A stretch of 34,105 nt of DNA from Desulfuromonas sp. (GCA_012026975.1 VEPG01000084.1:1-34105); one strand, 5' to 3'. Positions 22,106-32,761 are shown, numbered from the stretch's first letter. Translations and numbers: made by a program. Notes: generated from the letters alone by a model not told the origin.

Positions 22106-23218
22106 TCAATCCGTCGCGTACAAAAACACCTTCAACCCGCCGTTGTCCAGTTCCGCCACGTTGCGCAAGGGGAGCCCGGTAGCCCTGGCCAGGCGGGGGT
22201 CGGGACAGAGGAGTGCCTTGCGCCACCGCGGGTAGGCACGGCGGAGTTCCCGGCCAAGCCCGGCGAAGTAATCTTCCATAGGCTCGTCCGTGGTCAGCCG
22301 CTTGCCATAGGGGGGGTTGCAAACCACCAGTCCGCTACCGGAATGGACCGGCTGCGCGGCAAGGGGAAGATGGTGCAGCACGACGTCTGATACCAACCCG
22401 GCGCGGGCCAGGTTGGCATCGGCGGCGGCCAGGGCACCGGCATCGGCATCCCCCCCGGAAATCGCCACCGGGCAGAGGCGCTCCTCGCGTCGGGCCTCGC
22501 TGCACAGCTGCTCCCAAAGTCCGGCCCGATAGCCCGGCCAGTGCATGAAAGCGAATTGCCGCTGCAGACCGGGAACACGACCGGCCGCCAGCAAGGCCCC
22601 TTCGAGGAGAAAGGTCCCGGTACCGCACAGCGGGTCGGCCAACGGCTCCCCGCCATCCCAGTCGAGCAGGCCGAGCACGCCGGCCGCCAGGCTTTCGCGC
22701 AGCGGCGCAGCCGCCACGCTGGTGCGATACCCCCGGCGGTGCAGCAACTCTCCCGAACTGTCGATGGACAGCTCGACGATATCGTCAACCACTCTTGCCA
22801 GCAGCAATTGCCCGCCGGCATCCACCGGCGCCACCTCTTGTCCCAAGGCGTGGCCGATCGCCGCCTGCAGCGTCTCGGCAATGCGCCCGGTATGGATCAG
22901 GCGCGAATTCCGGGAAGTCACGCGACAGTGCACAGGGGTGTCGGAGCGGAGGAATCGCCCCCATGGGAGACGGGCGGCAGCCCGGTAGAGATCGGGGAAA
23001 GCCCGGCACCGGAAGCGGGCGAAGCGCACCACCACGCGACTGGCCGTGCGCAACCGGAGGTTGGCCCGATAAAGATCGGCCAGCCGACCGATGAAGCCGA
23101 TACCGCCAGGCACGACCTCGAGATCGGCCATCCCCAATCCGGCCAGTTCCCTGGCGCAGATCGCTTCCAATCCTGGAGCGACAATGGCAAACAGATTTTC
23201 CGGATGTTTATGGTCCAC
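22106..23218 (-). CDS. THUMP-domain class I RNA methyltransferase (RlmL N-half type)
   Basis: The 370-residue product has an N-terminal ferredoxin-like/THUMP region (AIVAPGLEAICARELAGLG, GGIGFIG, LRLRTASRVVVRF). A Rossmann methyltransferase domain follows with SAM motif ADPLCGTGTFLLEGAL and the catalytic VCNPPYGKRL (NPPY), typical of N2-methylguanine enzymes. It resembles the first half of E. coli RlmL, or stand-alone YpsC/RlmL-like proteins that act on 23S rRNA; the exact target base cannot be read from sequence. A GTG start at 23218 follows GGGGAAAC. The gene is divergent from the cytochrome gene. Confidence 0.85.
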   Translation of the reverse strand: MDHKHPENLFAIVAPGLEAICARELAGLGMADLEVVPGGIGFIGRLADLYRANLRLRTASRVVVRFARFRCRAFPDLYRAAARLPWGRFLRSDTPVHCRVTSRNSRLIHTGRIAETLQAAIGHALGQEVAPVDAGGQLLLARVVDDIVELSIDSSGELLHRRGYRTSVAAAPLRESLAAGVLGLLDWDGGEPLADPLCGTGTFLLEGALLAAGRVPGLQRQFAFMHWPGYRAGLWEQLCSEARREERLCPVAISGGDADAGALAAADANLARAGLVSDVVLHHLPLAAQPVHSGSGLVVCNPPYGKRLTTDEPMEDYFAGLGRELRRAYPRWRKALLCPDPRLARATGLPLRNVAELDNGGLKVFLYATD

Positions 23219-23252
23219 GTTTCCCCTGTGCTTCGGTCGATTAAATTACCGG

Positions 23253-23280
23253 TTGGCCGACCGGGCAAAATCGGTATAAT
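23253..23280 (+). promoter_or_regulatory. Predicted promoter for the hexaheme cytochrome
   Basis: A perfect TATAAT at 23275-23280 lies 30 bases before the start codon. The possible -35, TTGGCC at 23253-23258, is weak, with a 16-base spacer. Confidence 0.5.
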
Positions 23281-23310
23281 GACACCAGCAAATCGCTACG
23301 GGAGGATCAA

Positions 23311-23862
23311 ATGATGTCACGGCGCTGGATCATGCTGGCTATCGTGCTGCTGATCGTAACCCCCTCGACCCTTTACGCGCGCTGGATCAAGGACAAGGTC
23401 TACCTGGAAACCAAGGAAGTGGGAAAAGTCGAGTTCAGCCATTTCAACCACTTCGAGGCCGTCGGCAAGAACTGTCCGGCCTGCCACAACGCAATCTACC
23501 ATATCGTGACGAAAAACAACCCGGCTTTCACCATGAAAGAGATGGAAGCCGGAAAAGCGTGCGGCGCCTGCCACAACGGCAAGAAAGCGTTCTCGGTCAA
23601 GGGGGATTGTGCCACCTGCCACGGCAACGGTGACGTCGCCTATGAGACCGATGCCGGAAAGGCCACCTTCAGCCACAAGGTCCATACCGCGGCGTTCGGC
23701 TGCGACTCCTGTCACCCCTCGACTTTCAAGGCGCAAAAAGGAGCAAACAAGGCGACCATGGAACAGATGGAGAAAGGCGCGTCATGCGGGGCCTGTCACG
23801 ACGGCAGCACGGCCTTCAGCGTCAAGGATGAAAACACCTGCGGCAAGTGCCACGAGATGTAG
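23311..23862 (+). CDS. Periplasmic hexaheme c-type cytochrome made of two c7-like triheme units
   Basis: The 183-residue product has an N-terminal signal peptide (hydrophobic 7-18, probable cleavage after LYA at residue 23) and six CXXCH sites, at about C55, C84, C100, C131, C159 and C177. The two halves align: each has an F-SH--H start, then CxxCH, a variable stretch, ME-GK/AS-CGACH, AFSVK and a final CxxCH. Each half therefore looks like a triheme c7 domain as in periplasmic electron carriers of metal-reducing bacteria. It probably carries electrons in the periplasm. GGGAGG lies 5 bases before the ATG; the second ATG is equally possible. It is monocistronic with its own promoter and terminator. 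Confidence 0.93.
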   Translation: MMSRRWIMLAIVLLIVTPSTLYARWIKDKVYLETKEVGKVEFSHFNHFEAVGKNCPACHNAIYHIVTKNNPAFTMKEMEAGKACGACHNGKKAFSVKGDCATCHGNGDVAYETDAGKATFSHKVHTAAFGCDSCHPSTFKAQKGANKATMEQMEKGASCGACHDGSTAFSVKDENTCGKCHEM

Positions 23863-23919
23863 CAAGCCAAAGGTTAAAGCCGGGCTGGTGAGACGCTGAG
23901 GACCGGGCCACGATTATCG

Positions 23920-23955
23920 ACGGCCGCGCCATGACTGGTGCGGCCGTTGTTATTG
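23920..23955 (+). terminator. Terminator hairpin after the cytochrome gene
   Basis: ACGGCCGCGCC (23920-23930) pairs with GGTGCGGCCGT (23937-23947), giving 11 bp with one G-U pair, followed by TGTTATTG. It lies between the convergent cytochrome and aat genes. Confidence 0.65.
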
Positions 23956-23980
23956 TCGTTGATCGTCTTTCAGCCTCCGG

Positions 23981-24676
23981 CTAAAGTTCGGCGGGGAGCA
24001 GCACCCTCGGCAGCCGCCCGGGCTGGCCAAGGCTGTTTTGATACAGCCGGTCGAGAAAGGCCGCGCGCGACATCTGCACGGCCCCCATACGGAACAGGTG
24101 CGGATTGGGCACCTGGCAATCGAGCAATTCGAAGCGGTGCGCGGCGAGGTAGCGACAGAGCTTGACCAATACCACCTTGGAAGCATCGGTAACGCGGTGG
24201 AACATCGACTCACCGAAGAAGAACCGGTCGATGACCACGCCGTAGAGTCCTCCCGCCAGTTCACCGTCCTGCCAGGCTTCCACGGAGTGGGCATATCCCA
24301 GGATGTGCAGTCGCCGGTAGGCGGCCTGCATCTCGGGGACCAGCCAGGTTCCTTCGCCGTTATCTTCCCTGACTTCCGCACAAGAGGCGACGACCTGCTC
24401 GAAGGCCGCATTGCAGGTGAGACGGAACGTCCCCCGCCGCAAAGTACGCTCGAGCCGTTGCGACACGTGAACTTCGTCCGGGAAAATGACACAGCGCGGA
24501 TCGGGTGACCACCACAGCAGCGGTTCTCCGCTGCCGTACCAGGGGAAGATGCCGAGGCTGTAGGCGAGCAGCAAGCGCTCCGGGGAGAGATCCCCGCCCA
24601 TCGCCAGCAACCCTTCGGGACTGGCCAGGCGCGGATCGGGGAAGGCCAGTTGTTTGGTGAGGCGGAAGATGGGCAT
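23981..24676 (-). CDS. aat: Leucyl/phenylalanyl-tRNA-protein transferase
   Basis: Aat adds Leu or Phe from aminoacyl-tRNA to proteins with N-terminal Arg or Lys, making them substrates for ClpS-ClpAP. The 231-residue product has the family signature FPDPRLASPEGLLAMGGDLS, SLGIFPWY, LLWWSPDPRCVI, GTWLVPEM, AHSVEAWQDGELAGGLYG, FFGESMFHR and ASKVVLVKL. The ATG at 24676 begins MPIFRLT, typical of the family. It follows clpA by 86 bases on the same strand, and the gap is filled by a short inverted repeat. The neighbours supply the recognition factor and unfoldase of the same pathway. Confidence 0.96.
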   Translation of the reverse strand: MPIFRLTKQLAFPDPRLASPEGLLAMGGDLSPERLLLAYSLGIFPWYGSGEPLLWWSPDPRCVIFPDEVHVSQRLERTLRRGTFRLTCNAAFEQVVASCAEVREDNGEGTWLVPEMQAAYRRLHILGYAHSVEAWQDGELAGGLYGVVIDRFFFGESMFHRVTDASKVVLVKLCRYLAAHRFELLDCQVPNPHLFRMGAVQMSRAAFLDRLYQNSLGQPGRLPRVLLPAEL

Positions 24677-24695
24677 GGGTAGAATAGTACCAAAT

Positions 24696-24758
24696 GCCGA
24701 GTACCGAGTGTCGAGTCAGGGCAAAAGCCAAAACACTCAGGACTCGGCACTCAGGACT
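24696..24758. repeat. ACTCAGGACT repeat between clpA and aat
   Basis: The direct repeat ACTCAGGACT occurs at 24735-24744 and 24749-24758, separated by CGGC. In addition GCCGAGTACCGAGTG (24696-24710) and CACTCAGGACTCGGC (24734-24748) are inverted, with 13 of 15 positions matching. The clpA stop codon is 4 bases from the right end. There is no coding content. It is of a different type from the GTAGGGGCG elements. Confidence 0.7.
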
Positions 24759-24762
24759 GAAC

Positions 24763-27012
<2,250 letters not shown>

Positions 27013-27017
27013 GGCGG

Positions 27018-27332
27018 TCAAACCCTGTCGAGGGTACAGCGCAGCGGGTAGCCCTGGGCCTGAGCCATGGCATGCACCCGGGAAATTTTGGTTTCGGCGA
27101 CCTCGTAAGGGAAGATCCCGCACAGGCCGACCCCTTTGAAGTGGATATGCAGCATGATGCGATTGGCCTCGGTGGGCGGTTTATGAAAAACCTGCCGCAA
27201 AGCTTCGACGACTAACTCCATCGTCGTATAGGCGTCGTTGTGCATCAGCACCTTGAACAACGGCGGCTGGCGGGTTTGTGCCTGGCTTCCGGTTGCGGGT
27301 CTGGTCTGGCCACTGGCGGGCGCACGCGCCAC
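27018..27332 (-). CDS. clpS: ClpS, N-degron adaptor of ClpAP
   Basis: ClpS binds N-terminal Leu, Phe, Tyr or Trp and hands the protein to ClpA. The 104-residue product has a flexible N-terminus and the core FKVLMHNDAYTTMELVVEAL, HKPPTEANRIMLHIHFKG and GLCGIFPYEVAETKI. The conserved substrate-pocket residues (HNDxxT, MxxxHxxG) are visible. The GTG at 27332 follows GAGGTGAAATC. It is the first gene of clpS-clpA-aat, with a likely promoter upstream in the divergent region. Confidence 0.95.
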   Translation of the reverse strand: MARAPASGQTRPATGSQAQTRQPPLFKVLMHNDAYTTMELVVEALRQVFHKPPTEANRIMLHIHFKGVGLCGIFPYEVAETKISRVHAMAQAQGYPLRCTLDRV

Positions 27333-27365
27333 GATTTCACCTCGTTTATGAATAAGTTCGACGTT

Positions 27366-27395
27366 ACTCTAGCACAAAAACCTGCCGGTTGTCAT
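27366..27395 (-). promoter_or_regulatory. Possible promoter for clpS-clpA-aat
   Basis: On the minus strand ATGACA (27395-27390), an 18-base spacer and TAGAGT (27371-27366) resemble a sigma-70 promoter, 33 bases before the clpS start. Confidence 0.35.
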
Positions 27396-27419
27396 CGTCG
27401 GCACATAGGACAATATTGG

Positions 27420-27447
27420 TTGACATTCGGGAGCAGTTGCTTATTAT
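27420..27447 (+). promoter_or_regulatory. Predicted sigma-70 promoter for the GGDEF-EAL gene
   Basis: A perfect TTGACA (27420-27425), a 16-base spacer and TATTAT (27442-27447) lie 37 bases ahead of the start codon in an AT-rich stretch. Confidence 0.6.
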
Positions 27448-27484
27448 TTTTTGAAAACATTAATCATCTGCTTGACGGACTTCA

Positions 27485-29428
27485 ATGCCACAATTCAAAT
27501 TGCAGGCATCCTGTTGGCGCCACGCACTCCTCCCGATGCTGTTCTGGACAATCTCCGGGGCGGTCATTCTTTGCCTGGTCGTCGCGATTGAACGTTACGC
27601 CAATGGCCTGTCGATCGACCTGACACAACTGGCGCTTCCGGCCCTGCTCGGCGCTCTCGCGGGGACCCTGTTCGGCCGCGGCGAGATCCGGTTCAGCGTG
27701 CTGAACCAGCACCTTCGTGAGAGCGAAAAACGCCTGCAGGCTCTCTATCGCAACACCCCGGCAATGCTCCACTCCCTCGACATCGACGGCCGTCTGGTCT
27801 ATGTCAGCCAGACCTGGCTCGACACCCTCGGCTACCGGCACGACCAGGTGATCGGCCGCCCTTTCAGTGACTTCATCGTTGCCGACGACCCCGCCGCGGC
27901 CCAACGCCTGCACCTGCAGGCCCTGCGCGACCAGGGAGAAGTCCGTGACGCCCGGTATCGGTTGCGCCGTGCCGATAACGAGGCGATCGATGTGGCCCTG
28001 ACCGAGGTACGGCACGCGGACCAGACGGGAACGCCCGCCGAAAGCCTGGCGGTTCTGACCGACCTCACCGAGCAGTTGGCGGCCGAAGACCGCGTCGAAA
28101 AACTGGCCTACTGCGACAGCCTGACCGGACTTCCCAACCGGGCGCTGCTCAACGACCGCCTGCTGCATGCCATCGCCCAGTCCCGCCGCGACAATCGCCA
28201 GGTCGGCGTGTTCTTTTTCGACCTGGACCGGTTCAAGATGATCAACGACACCCAGGGGCACGCGGTCGGTGACCTGGTCCTGCGTTCCGTAGCCCAGCGC
28301 CTGAAAAAATTCATCCGCGAAGGGGACACCTTTGCCCGCCTCGGCGGCGACGAATTCGTCATCGTTCAGGCCGACCCGAATCACGACCCCAATTTCGCCA
28401 TCCTGGCACGCCGCGTCCTGGAGACCCTCGGCGAACCCTTTCAGCTTGGCGAGCGTGAATTCTACACCACGGCCAGCATCGGCGTGGCCGTTTACCCGCA
28501 CGACGGCGAAGACCCGCAGACCCTGCTGAAAAGCGCCGATACCGCCATGTATGTCGCCAAAAGCCGGGGACGCAACAACTTCCAGTTCTTCTCCGGTGAG
28601 ATGAACGCCCAGGCGGTTGCCCGTGCCGACTTTGCCAATCGCTTGCGCCAGGCGCTGCAAAACCAGGAACTGACCCTGCACTATCAGCCACAGGTCGAGC
28701 TTGCCACCGGTCGGATCGTCGCGGTCGAGGCGCTGCTGCGCTGGCAGAATCACGAAGGGCAAGTGATCTCGCCGAGTGAAATCATCAGCATCGCCGAAGA
28801 AAGCGGCCTGATCTTCCCGCTGGGGGAATGGACGCTCGAAGCGGCCTGCCGCCAGGCCAATCTCTGGAGAAAAGCCGGGCTCCCGCCGCTGCGCATGGCG
28901 GTCAACCTGTCCGGATATCATATCCGCCAGGCCAACTTTATCGACCGGCTGGAGAAGATTCTGGAAAGCAACTCCCTGGAAGGGTCGCGCCTCGAAGTCG
29001 AATTGAACGAAACCTCGGTCATGAGCAACGTGCACGAGATCATCATGTCCCTCACCGACCTGAAGGTTCATGGCATTCACCTGGCAATCGACGATTTCGG
29101 CACCGGCTACTCGTCGCTGCTTTATCTGAAACACTTCCCGATCGAACGGATCAAGATCGCTCAGGAATTCATCTCGGACATCCATTTGAACCCCGATTAC
29201 GCGACGATTACCGAGGCCATCATCAGCATGACCCGCAGCCTCGGCCTGGCCGTTACCGCTGTCGGGGTGGAAAATGCCGAACAGCTCGAGTTTCTGCGCT
29301 CACACGGCTGTACCGAGGTTGCGGGGACGTTTCTCAGTCCGGCTCTCCCGGCTGAGGACATTACCCGGATGCTCTTCAGCAATGCCAATCTGCTCGTTGC
29401 CGGCAGCGGTGACAGCGCTTGCCAATAA
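27485..29428 (+). CDS. Membrane PAS-GGDEF protein with degenerate EAL domain
   Basis: The 647-residue product has two membrane helices (about 15-35 and 48-63), a PAS domain at about 85-200, a GGDEF domain at about 205-370 and an EAL domain at about 385-635. GGDEF is intact (G287 to F291), and an RxxD inhibitory site (R278, D281) lies 5 residues ahead, so it should make c-di-GMP under product feedback. The EAL domain keeps EALLRW (E415) and DDFGTGYSSL but has lost others: the KID aspartate is Ala559, the glutamate of AEGVE is Val593 and the QG glutamine is Ala613. It therefore probably does not hydrolyse c-di-GMP, though it may still bind it. The ribosome site is weak, so the start is moderately certain. 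Confidence 0.92.
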   Translation: MPQFKLQASCWRHALLPMLFWTISGAVILCLVVAIERYANGLSIDLTQLALPALLGALAGTLFGRGEIRFSVLNQHLRESEKRLQALYRNTPAMLHSLDIDGRLVYVSQTWLDTLGYRHDQVIGRPFSDFIVADDPAAAQRLHLQALRDQGEVRDARYRLRRADNEAIDVALTEVRHADQTGTPAESLAVLTDLTEQLAAEDRVEKLAYCDSLTGLPNRALLNDRLLHAIAQSRRDNRQVGVFFFDLDRFKMINDTQGHAVGDLVLRSVAQRLKKFIREGDTFARLGGDEFVIVQADPNHDPNFAILARRVLETLGEPFQLGEREFYTTASIGVAVYPHDGEDPQTLLKSADTAMYVAKSRGRNNFQFFSGEMNAQAVARADFANRLRQALQNQELTLHYQPQVELATGRIVAVEALLRWQNHEGQVISPSEIISIAEESGLIFPLGEWTLEAACRQANLWRKAGLPPLRMAVNLSGYHIRQANFIDRLEKILESNSLEGSRLEVELNETSVMSNVHEIIMSLTDLKVHGIHLAIDDFGTGYSSLLYLKHFPIERIKIAQEFISDIHLNPDYATITEAIISMTRSLGLAVTAVGVENAEQLEFLRSHGCTEVAGTFLSPALPAEDITRMLFSNANLLVAGSGDSACQ

Positions 29429-29454
29429 CCCCCGGGCAACGATAACATCCACGC

Positions 29455-29483
29455 TTGAGCATCACCTGCTCCTTCCCTATAAT
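29455..29483 (+). promoter_or_regulatory. Predicted sigma-70 promoter for the TM2-domain gene
   Basis: TTGAGC (29455-29460), a 17-base spacer and a perfect TATAAT (29478-29483) lie 79 bases before the start codon. Confidence 0.6.
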
Positions 29484-29561
29484 ACCCCGTGCGCAGAGGC
29501 TTGCCCCGGACTTTTGCCGCAAACCATTCTCGAGGTCTTCGGACGGAAAGGCTGCTGAACC

Positions 29562-29960
29562 ATGTCACAGCGCGGCGATACCCATAGCCTGGTCATTGGC
29601 TATCTTCTCTGGCTGTTCGGCTTTCTCGGTGCCCACCGCTTCTATTACGGGCGCCCGGTGTCAGGCACCATCTGGCTCTGCACCCTGGGACTGCTCGGCA
29701 TCGGCTGGCTGGTCGACCTGTTCCTGATCCCCGGCATGGATCGTGAAGCCGACCTGCGATTCACCACCGGCCCCTACAACTTCAACGTTGCCTGGATTCT
29801 CCTCACCTTTCTCGGCATCTTCGGTGTACACCGCTTCTATCTCGGCAAGTGGCTGAGCGGTCTGCTGTGGCTGTGTACCGGCGGGGTTCTGATGATCGGC
29901 GTGGTCTACGATTTCTGGACCCTGAACGATCAGGTGACAGTTCGCAACGCCAGCCGCTGA
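29562..29960 (+). CDS. Membrane protein with two TM2 domains
   Basis: The 132-residue product consists of two tandem TM2 units. Each has two hydrophobic helices around GxxGxHRFYxG: GFLGAHRFYYG near residue 20 and GIFGVHRFYLG near residue 86. Each then has a WLC--G---IG segment and an Asp after the second helix (VDLFLIPG; YDFWTLND). TM2 proteins are small inner-membrane proteins of unknown function. The duplication in one chain is plain to see. It has its own promoter; the Dabb gene starts 36 bases downstream, so the two may be co-transcribed. Confidence 0.85.
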   Translation: MSQRGDTHSLVIGYLLWLFGFLGAHRFYYGRPVSGTIWLCTLGLLGIGWLVDLFLIPGMDREADLRFTTGPYNFNVAWILLTFLGIFGVHRFYLGKWLSGLLWLCTGGVLMIGVVYDFWTLNDQVTVRNASR

Positions 29961-29996
29961 ACAACCTCGACAAAAACCGATACGCAAGGAGGCAGG

Positions 29997-30287
29997 ATGC
30001 TGACCCACGTCGTTTCGTTCAAATTCAAACCGGAGACCACCGCCGAACAGGCCGCCCAGCTCGAGGCCGGACTGAGGGGGCTGCCGGCCGGCATCAGCGA
30101 GAGCCGCGAATTCCGCGTCGGCCGCGACGTGGTGCGCTCCGAGCGTTCCTACGATCTCGCCCTGGTTTCGGGCTTTGATGATCTGGCCGCAATGCAGCGC
30201 TACCAGGTGCACCCCGCCCACCAGGAAGTGGTGGCGCTGGTCAAGGCGCTGTGCGCCGGCGTGGTCGCCGTCGACTTCAACGAATAG
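29997..30287 (+). CDS. Dabb-family (stress-responsive A/B barrel) protein
   Basis: The 96-residue product matches the Dabb fold. It starts MLTHVVSFKFKPETT with the conserved H-V-F-K pattern, then LRGLPAGI, the RSYDLALVSGFDD strand and YQVHPAHQEVV. These are dimeric alpha/beta barrels of diverse or unknown activity. GGAGG lies 4 bases before the ATG. The next gene starts 14 bases downstream, suggesting an operon. Confidence 0.88.
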   Translation: MLTHVVSFKFKPETTAEQAAQLEAGLRGLPAGISESREFRVGRDVVRSERSYDLALVSGFDDLAAMQRYQVHPAHQEVVALVKALCAGVVAVDFNE

Positions 30288-30301
30288 CCGCAGCTGTCGC
30301 C

Positions 30302-30970
30302 GTGACTTCCCGCGAAGGAGTCATCAAATTCGACCTGGCGTTCCGCCCGGGGCCAGCGCCGGACGCCGCCATGCTCGCCGAACTGGAAGCCTGGCGCCGG
30401 ATCTTCCGGCGGCTCGGCCTGCTTGGCCAGGACCCGGCGCGCTATGACGGCTTGGGCTTCGGCAACCTGAGCCGCCGCGCCGCGACCGTCCCGCCGACCG
30501 GCGAGTTCATCATCAGCGGCACCCAGACCGGCGCGCTGGATCGGCTCACGCCGGCACATTACGTTGCGGTCACGGCGTGCGATCCGCTGCATAACCGGAT
30601 CGAGGCCAACGGAGCGATTCACCCCTCCTCGGAAGCGCTGTCCCATGGTGTGCTCTACCAGGCCGACCCGCGCATCGACTGGGTCATGCACCTGCACAGC
30701 CCGGAGATCTTCGCCGCGCGGACCCGGCTGGGCCTGCCGGTCACCGACCCGGAGGCTCCCTACGGCTCTCCGGCAATGGCGGCGGAGATCAGTCGGCTCT
30801 GTCCGGCCGCCGGGTGGCCCGGGCTGTTGGTCATGGGCGGCCACGAGGACGGCATCCTCGCCTTCGGGGCCACGGCGGCCGCGATCGGCGCCCTCGTGGT
30901 GCGCACCCTGGCGGCGGCTTTGGCCGGGGCCCCGGCAATTCCTGAAGAAATGTTAGTAAAAAAAAATTAA
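30302..30970 (+). CDS. Class II aldolase/adducin-domain protein
   Basis: The 222-residue product begins REGVIKFDLAFRPGPAP and has the class II aldolase pattern: YDGLGFGNLSRR, FIISGTQTG, HPSSEALSHGVLY, the metal-binding VMHLHSPEIFAAR and GHEDGILAFG. The HxH and the later His are plausible zinc ligands. The family includes sugar-phosphate aldolases and MtnB dehydratases; the substrate cannot be assigned. GTG at 30302 is the preferred start because the reading frame further upstream overlaps the Dabb gene; its ribosome site is weak. Confidence 0.8.
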   Translation: MTSREGVIKFDLAFRPGPAPDAAMLAELEAWRRIFRRLGLLGQDPARYDGLGFGNLSRRAATVPPTGEFIISGTQTGALDRLTPAHYVAVTACDPLHNRIEANGAIHPSSEALSHGVLYQADPRIDWVMHLHSPEIFAARTRLGLPVTDPEAPYGSPAMAAEISRLCPAAGWPGLLVMGGHEDGILAFGATAAAIGALVVRTLAAALAGAPAIPEEMLVKKN

Positions 30971-31042
30971 CTATTGCCAACAGAAGGATTCTTTGCAAAG
31001 ATGTGCATCCTGTCTGTTAACGTTCTTGCCTGGGAGCCGGTC

Positions 31043-31219
31043 ATGGAACTGTCGATTCGCCTCGAATGTCCCCAATGCAGCACCACTCTCCCTCTCCCGC
31101 TTCATGAACTCGCCCTCGGCCGGCGCCAGACCTGTGACCGCTGCCAATCACCCGTCAGGCTGACGGCCGACAGTCTCAGCCGTTTCGCGCAGGACCTTCG
31201 CTGCTACTGCGAAAGCTGA
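31043..31219 (+). CDS. Small zinc-ribbon protein
   Basis: The 58-residue protein begins MELSIRLECPQC and has a second pair, TCDRC, about 22 residues later: a CxxC...CxxC zinc ribbon. No other domain is seen. GGGAG lies 6 bases before the ATG, which makes this the preferred start over longer in-frame options. It is probably a regulatory or structural protein; its function is unknown. Confidence 0.7.
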   Translation: MELSIRLECPQCSTTLPLPLHELALGRRQTCDRCQSPVRLTADSLSRFAQDLRCYCES

Positions 31220-31292
31220 TCAACCCCTTTTCCATCGACAACTGAAAGTTTTCCCCTGTGTCATATTCCGGCACGGGGGTTCGTGCGTCCTC

Positions 31293-31321
31293 TTGCTGAC
31301 TTGCGCCGGCCCTGCTAAGGT
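31293..31321 (+). promoter_or_regulatory. Possible promoter for rmuC
   Basis: TTGCTG (31293-31298), a 17-base spacer and TAAGGT (31316-31321) lie 72 bases before rmuC. The 174-base gap after the zinc-ribbon gene holds no other feature that I can see. Confidence 0.35.
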
Positions 31322-31393
31322 GCGGCCATTGATGCCCGTGCCGCCTGGTCGTCACGGCGCATCTTCATCGATACCTTCCAGAGAGGGCCGGAG

Positions 31394-32761
31394 ATGGAAT
31401 TGATTGCAGCCTTGGCCGCACTGTTTGCGTTGGCCGCCATGATTTTAGCCGGCTTGGCTTGGCGGGCCGCTGCCCGCGGGGCATCGGACGAACAGTTGGC
31501 ACAAGGGTTCGCCCGGGGTGCGGAACCGCTGTTCAATCAGCACAAGGAACTGCTGGAGAAAGCGCTGCGCAACGAAGCGGCCCTGGCCCGTCAGGAAGCG
31601 CGTGACGATGCGGCCCTCAATCGCAAGGAACTCGGCGGGGGACTGACCGCCCTGCGCGAGACCCTCACCCGCGACGCCCAGGCCGGACGCGAAGAGGGCG
31701 CCAAGAACTTTGCCCTGTTCGAAGGCAAATTGACTGGGAAACTGGACGAGCTCAATCGCAACCAGGTCGAGCAGGCCGACCGGCTCCGCCAGCGTGTCCA
31801 GGAGCGGCTGGAAACGTTGCAGGCCAAGAACGACGAACGTCTGCAGAAGATGCAGGAGATGGTCGAGGAGAAGCTGCAGAAGACCCTGGAGGCGCGCCTC
31901 GGCGAGTCCTTCAAGCAGGTCTCGGAACGCCTGGAGCAGGTCCACAAGGGTCTTGGAGAGATGCAGTCGCTGGCCAACGGGGTCGGCGATCTCAAGCGCA
32001 CCCTGTCGAACATCAAGACTCGCGGCACCTGGGGGGAATACCAGCTCGGCAGCATGCTCGAGCAGGTGCTGGCCCCCGGACAATACGAGCAGAACGTCAA
32101 GGTCAATCCACGTTCCGGGGAGATGGTCGAATACGCCATCCGCCTGCCGGGGCAGGCGGATCAGCCGGTCTGGCTGCCGATCGACGCCAAGTTCCCGGTC
32201 GAGGACTACCAGCGGCTGCAGGAAGCCGCCGAGTTGGCCGATGTGGGCGCGGTCGAAGCGGCCCGAACGCAGCTGCTCAACCGGGTCAAGGGGTGCGCCA
32301 AGGACGTAGCCGCCAAATATGTATGCCCGCCGCACACCACTCCTTTTGCCATCATCTTTCTCCCCACCGAGGGGCTCTATGCCGAAGTGGCCAGAGCACC
32401 GGGGCTGATCGAAACACTCCAGCACGACTACCGCATTACCATCACCGGGCCGAGCACCCTGATCGCGCACCTCACCGCCCTGCAGATGGGTTTCCGCACT
32501 CTGGCGATCCAACAGCGCAGCGTCGAGGTCTGGAACACCCTGGGCGCCGTCAAGACCGAGTTCGGCCGATTCGGCATCGCCCTGCAGGCGGTCAAGAAAA
32601 AGCTGGAGGAAGCTCACGGCAAGATCGAGCAGACCGAGGTCCGGCAACGGGCCATGGACCGCAAGTTGCGCGGCGTCGAGGGGCTCCCCGAAGCGGAGGC
32701 CGCCAAGCTGCTGGGAGACGCCCAGGAGCCTGGCGAGGAAGCCGAGGAAGACGCTGGCTGA
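31394..32761 (+). CDS. rmuC: RmuC-family DNA recombination protein
   Basis: RmuC limits inversion at short inverted repeats and is a predicted nuclease. The 455-residue product has an N-terminal membrane helix (residues 2-24), a long charged coiled coil to about residue 200, and the family core LSNIKTRGTWGEYQLGSMLEQVL, YAIRLPG, LPIDAKFPVEDYQRL, FLPTEGLYAEV and ITGPSTLIAHL. These are the conserved RmuC motifs, including the nuclease-fold Asp/Lys (DAKF). AGAGGG lies 6 bases before the ATG. It is followed after a 132-base gap by the lemA gene. Confidence 0.94.
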   Translation: MELIAALAALFALAAMILAGLAWRAAARGASDEQLAQGFARGAEPLFNQHKELLEKALRNEAALARQEARDDAALNRKELGGGLTALRETLTRDAQAGREEGAKNFALFEGKLTGKLDELNRNQVEQADRLRQRVQERLETLQAKNDERLQKMQEMVEEKLQKTLEARLGESFKQVSERLEQVHKGLGEMQSLANGVGDLKRTLSNIKTRGTWGEYQLGSMLEQVLAPGQYEQNVKVNPRSGEMVEYAIRLPGQADQPVWLPIDAKFPVEDYQRLQEAAELADVGAVEAARTQLLNRVKGCAKDVAAKYVCPPHTTPFAIIFLPTEGLYAEVARAPGLIETLQHDYRITITGPSTLIAHLTALQMGFRTLAIQQRSVEVWNTLGAVKTEFGRFGIALQAVKKKLEEAHGKIEQTEVRQRAMDRKLRGVEGLPEAEAAKLLGDAQEPGEEAEEDAG

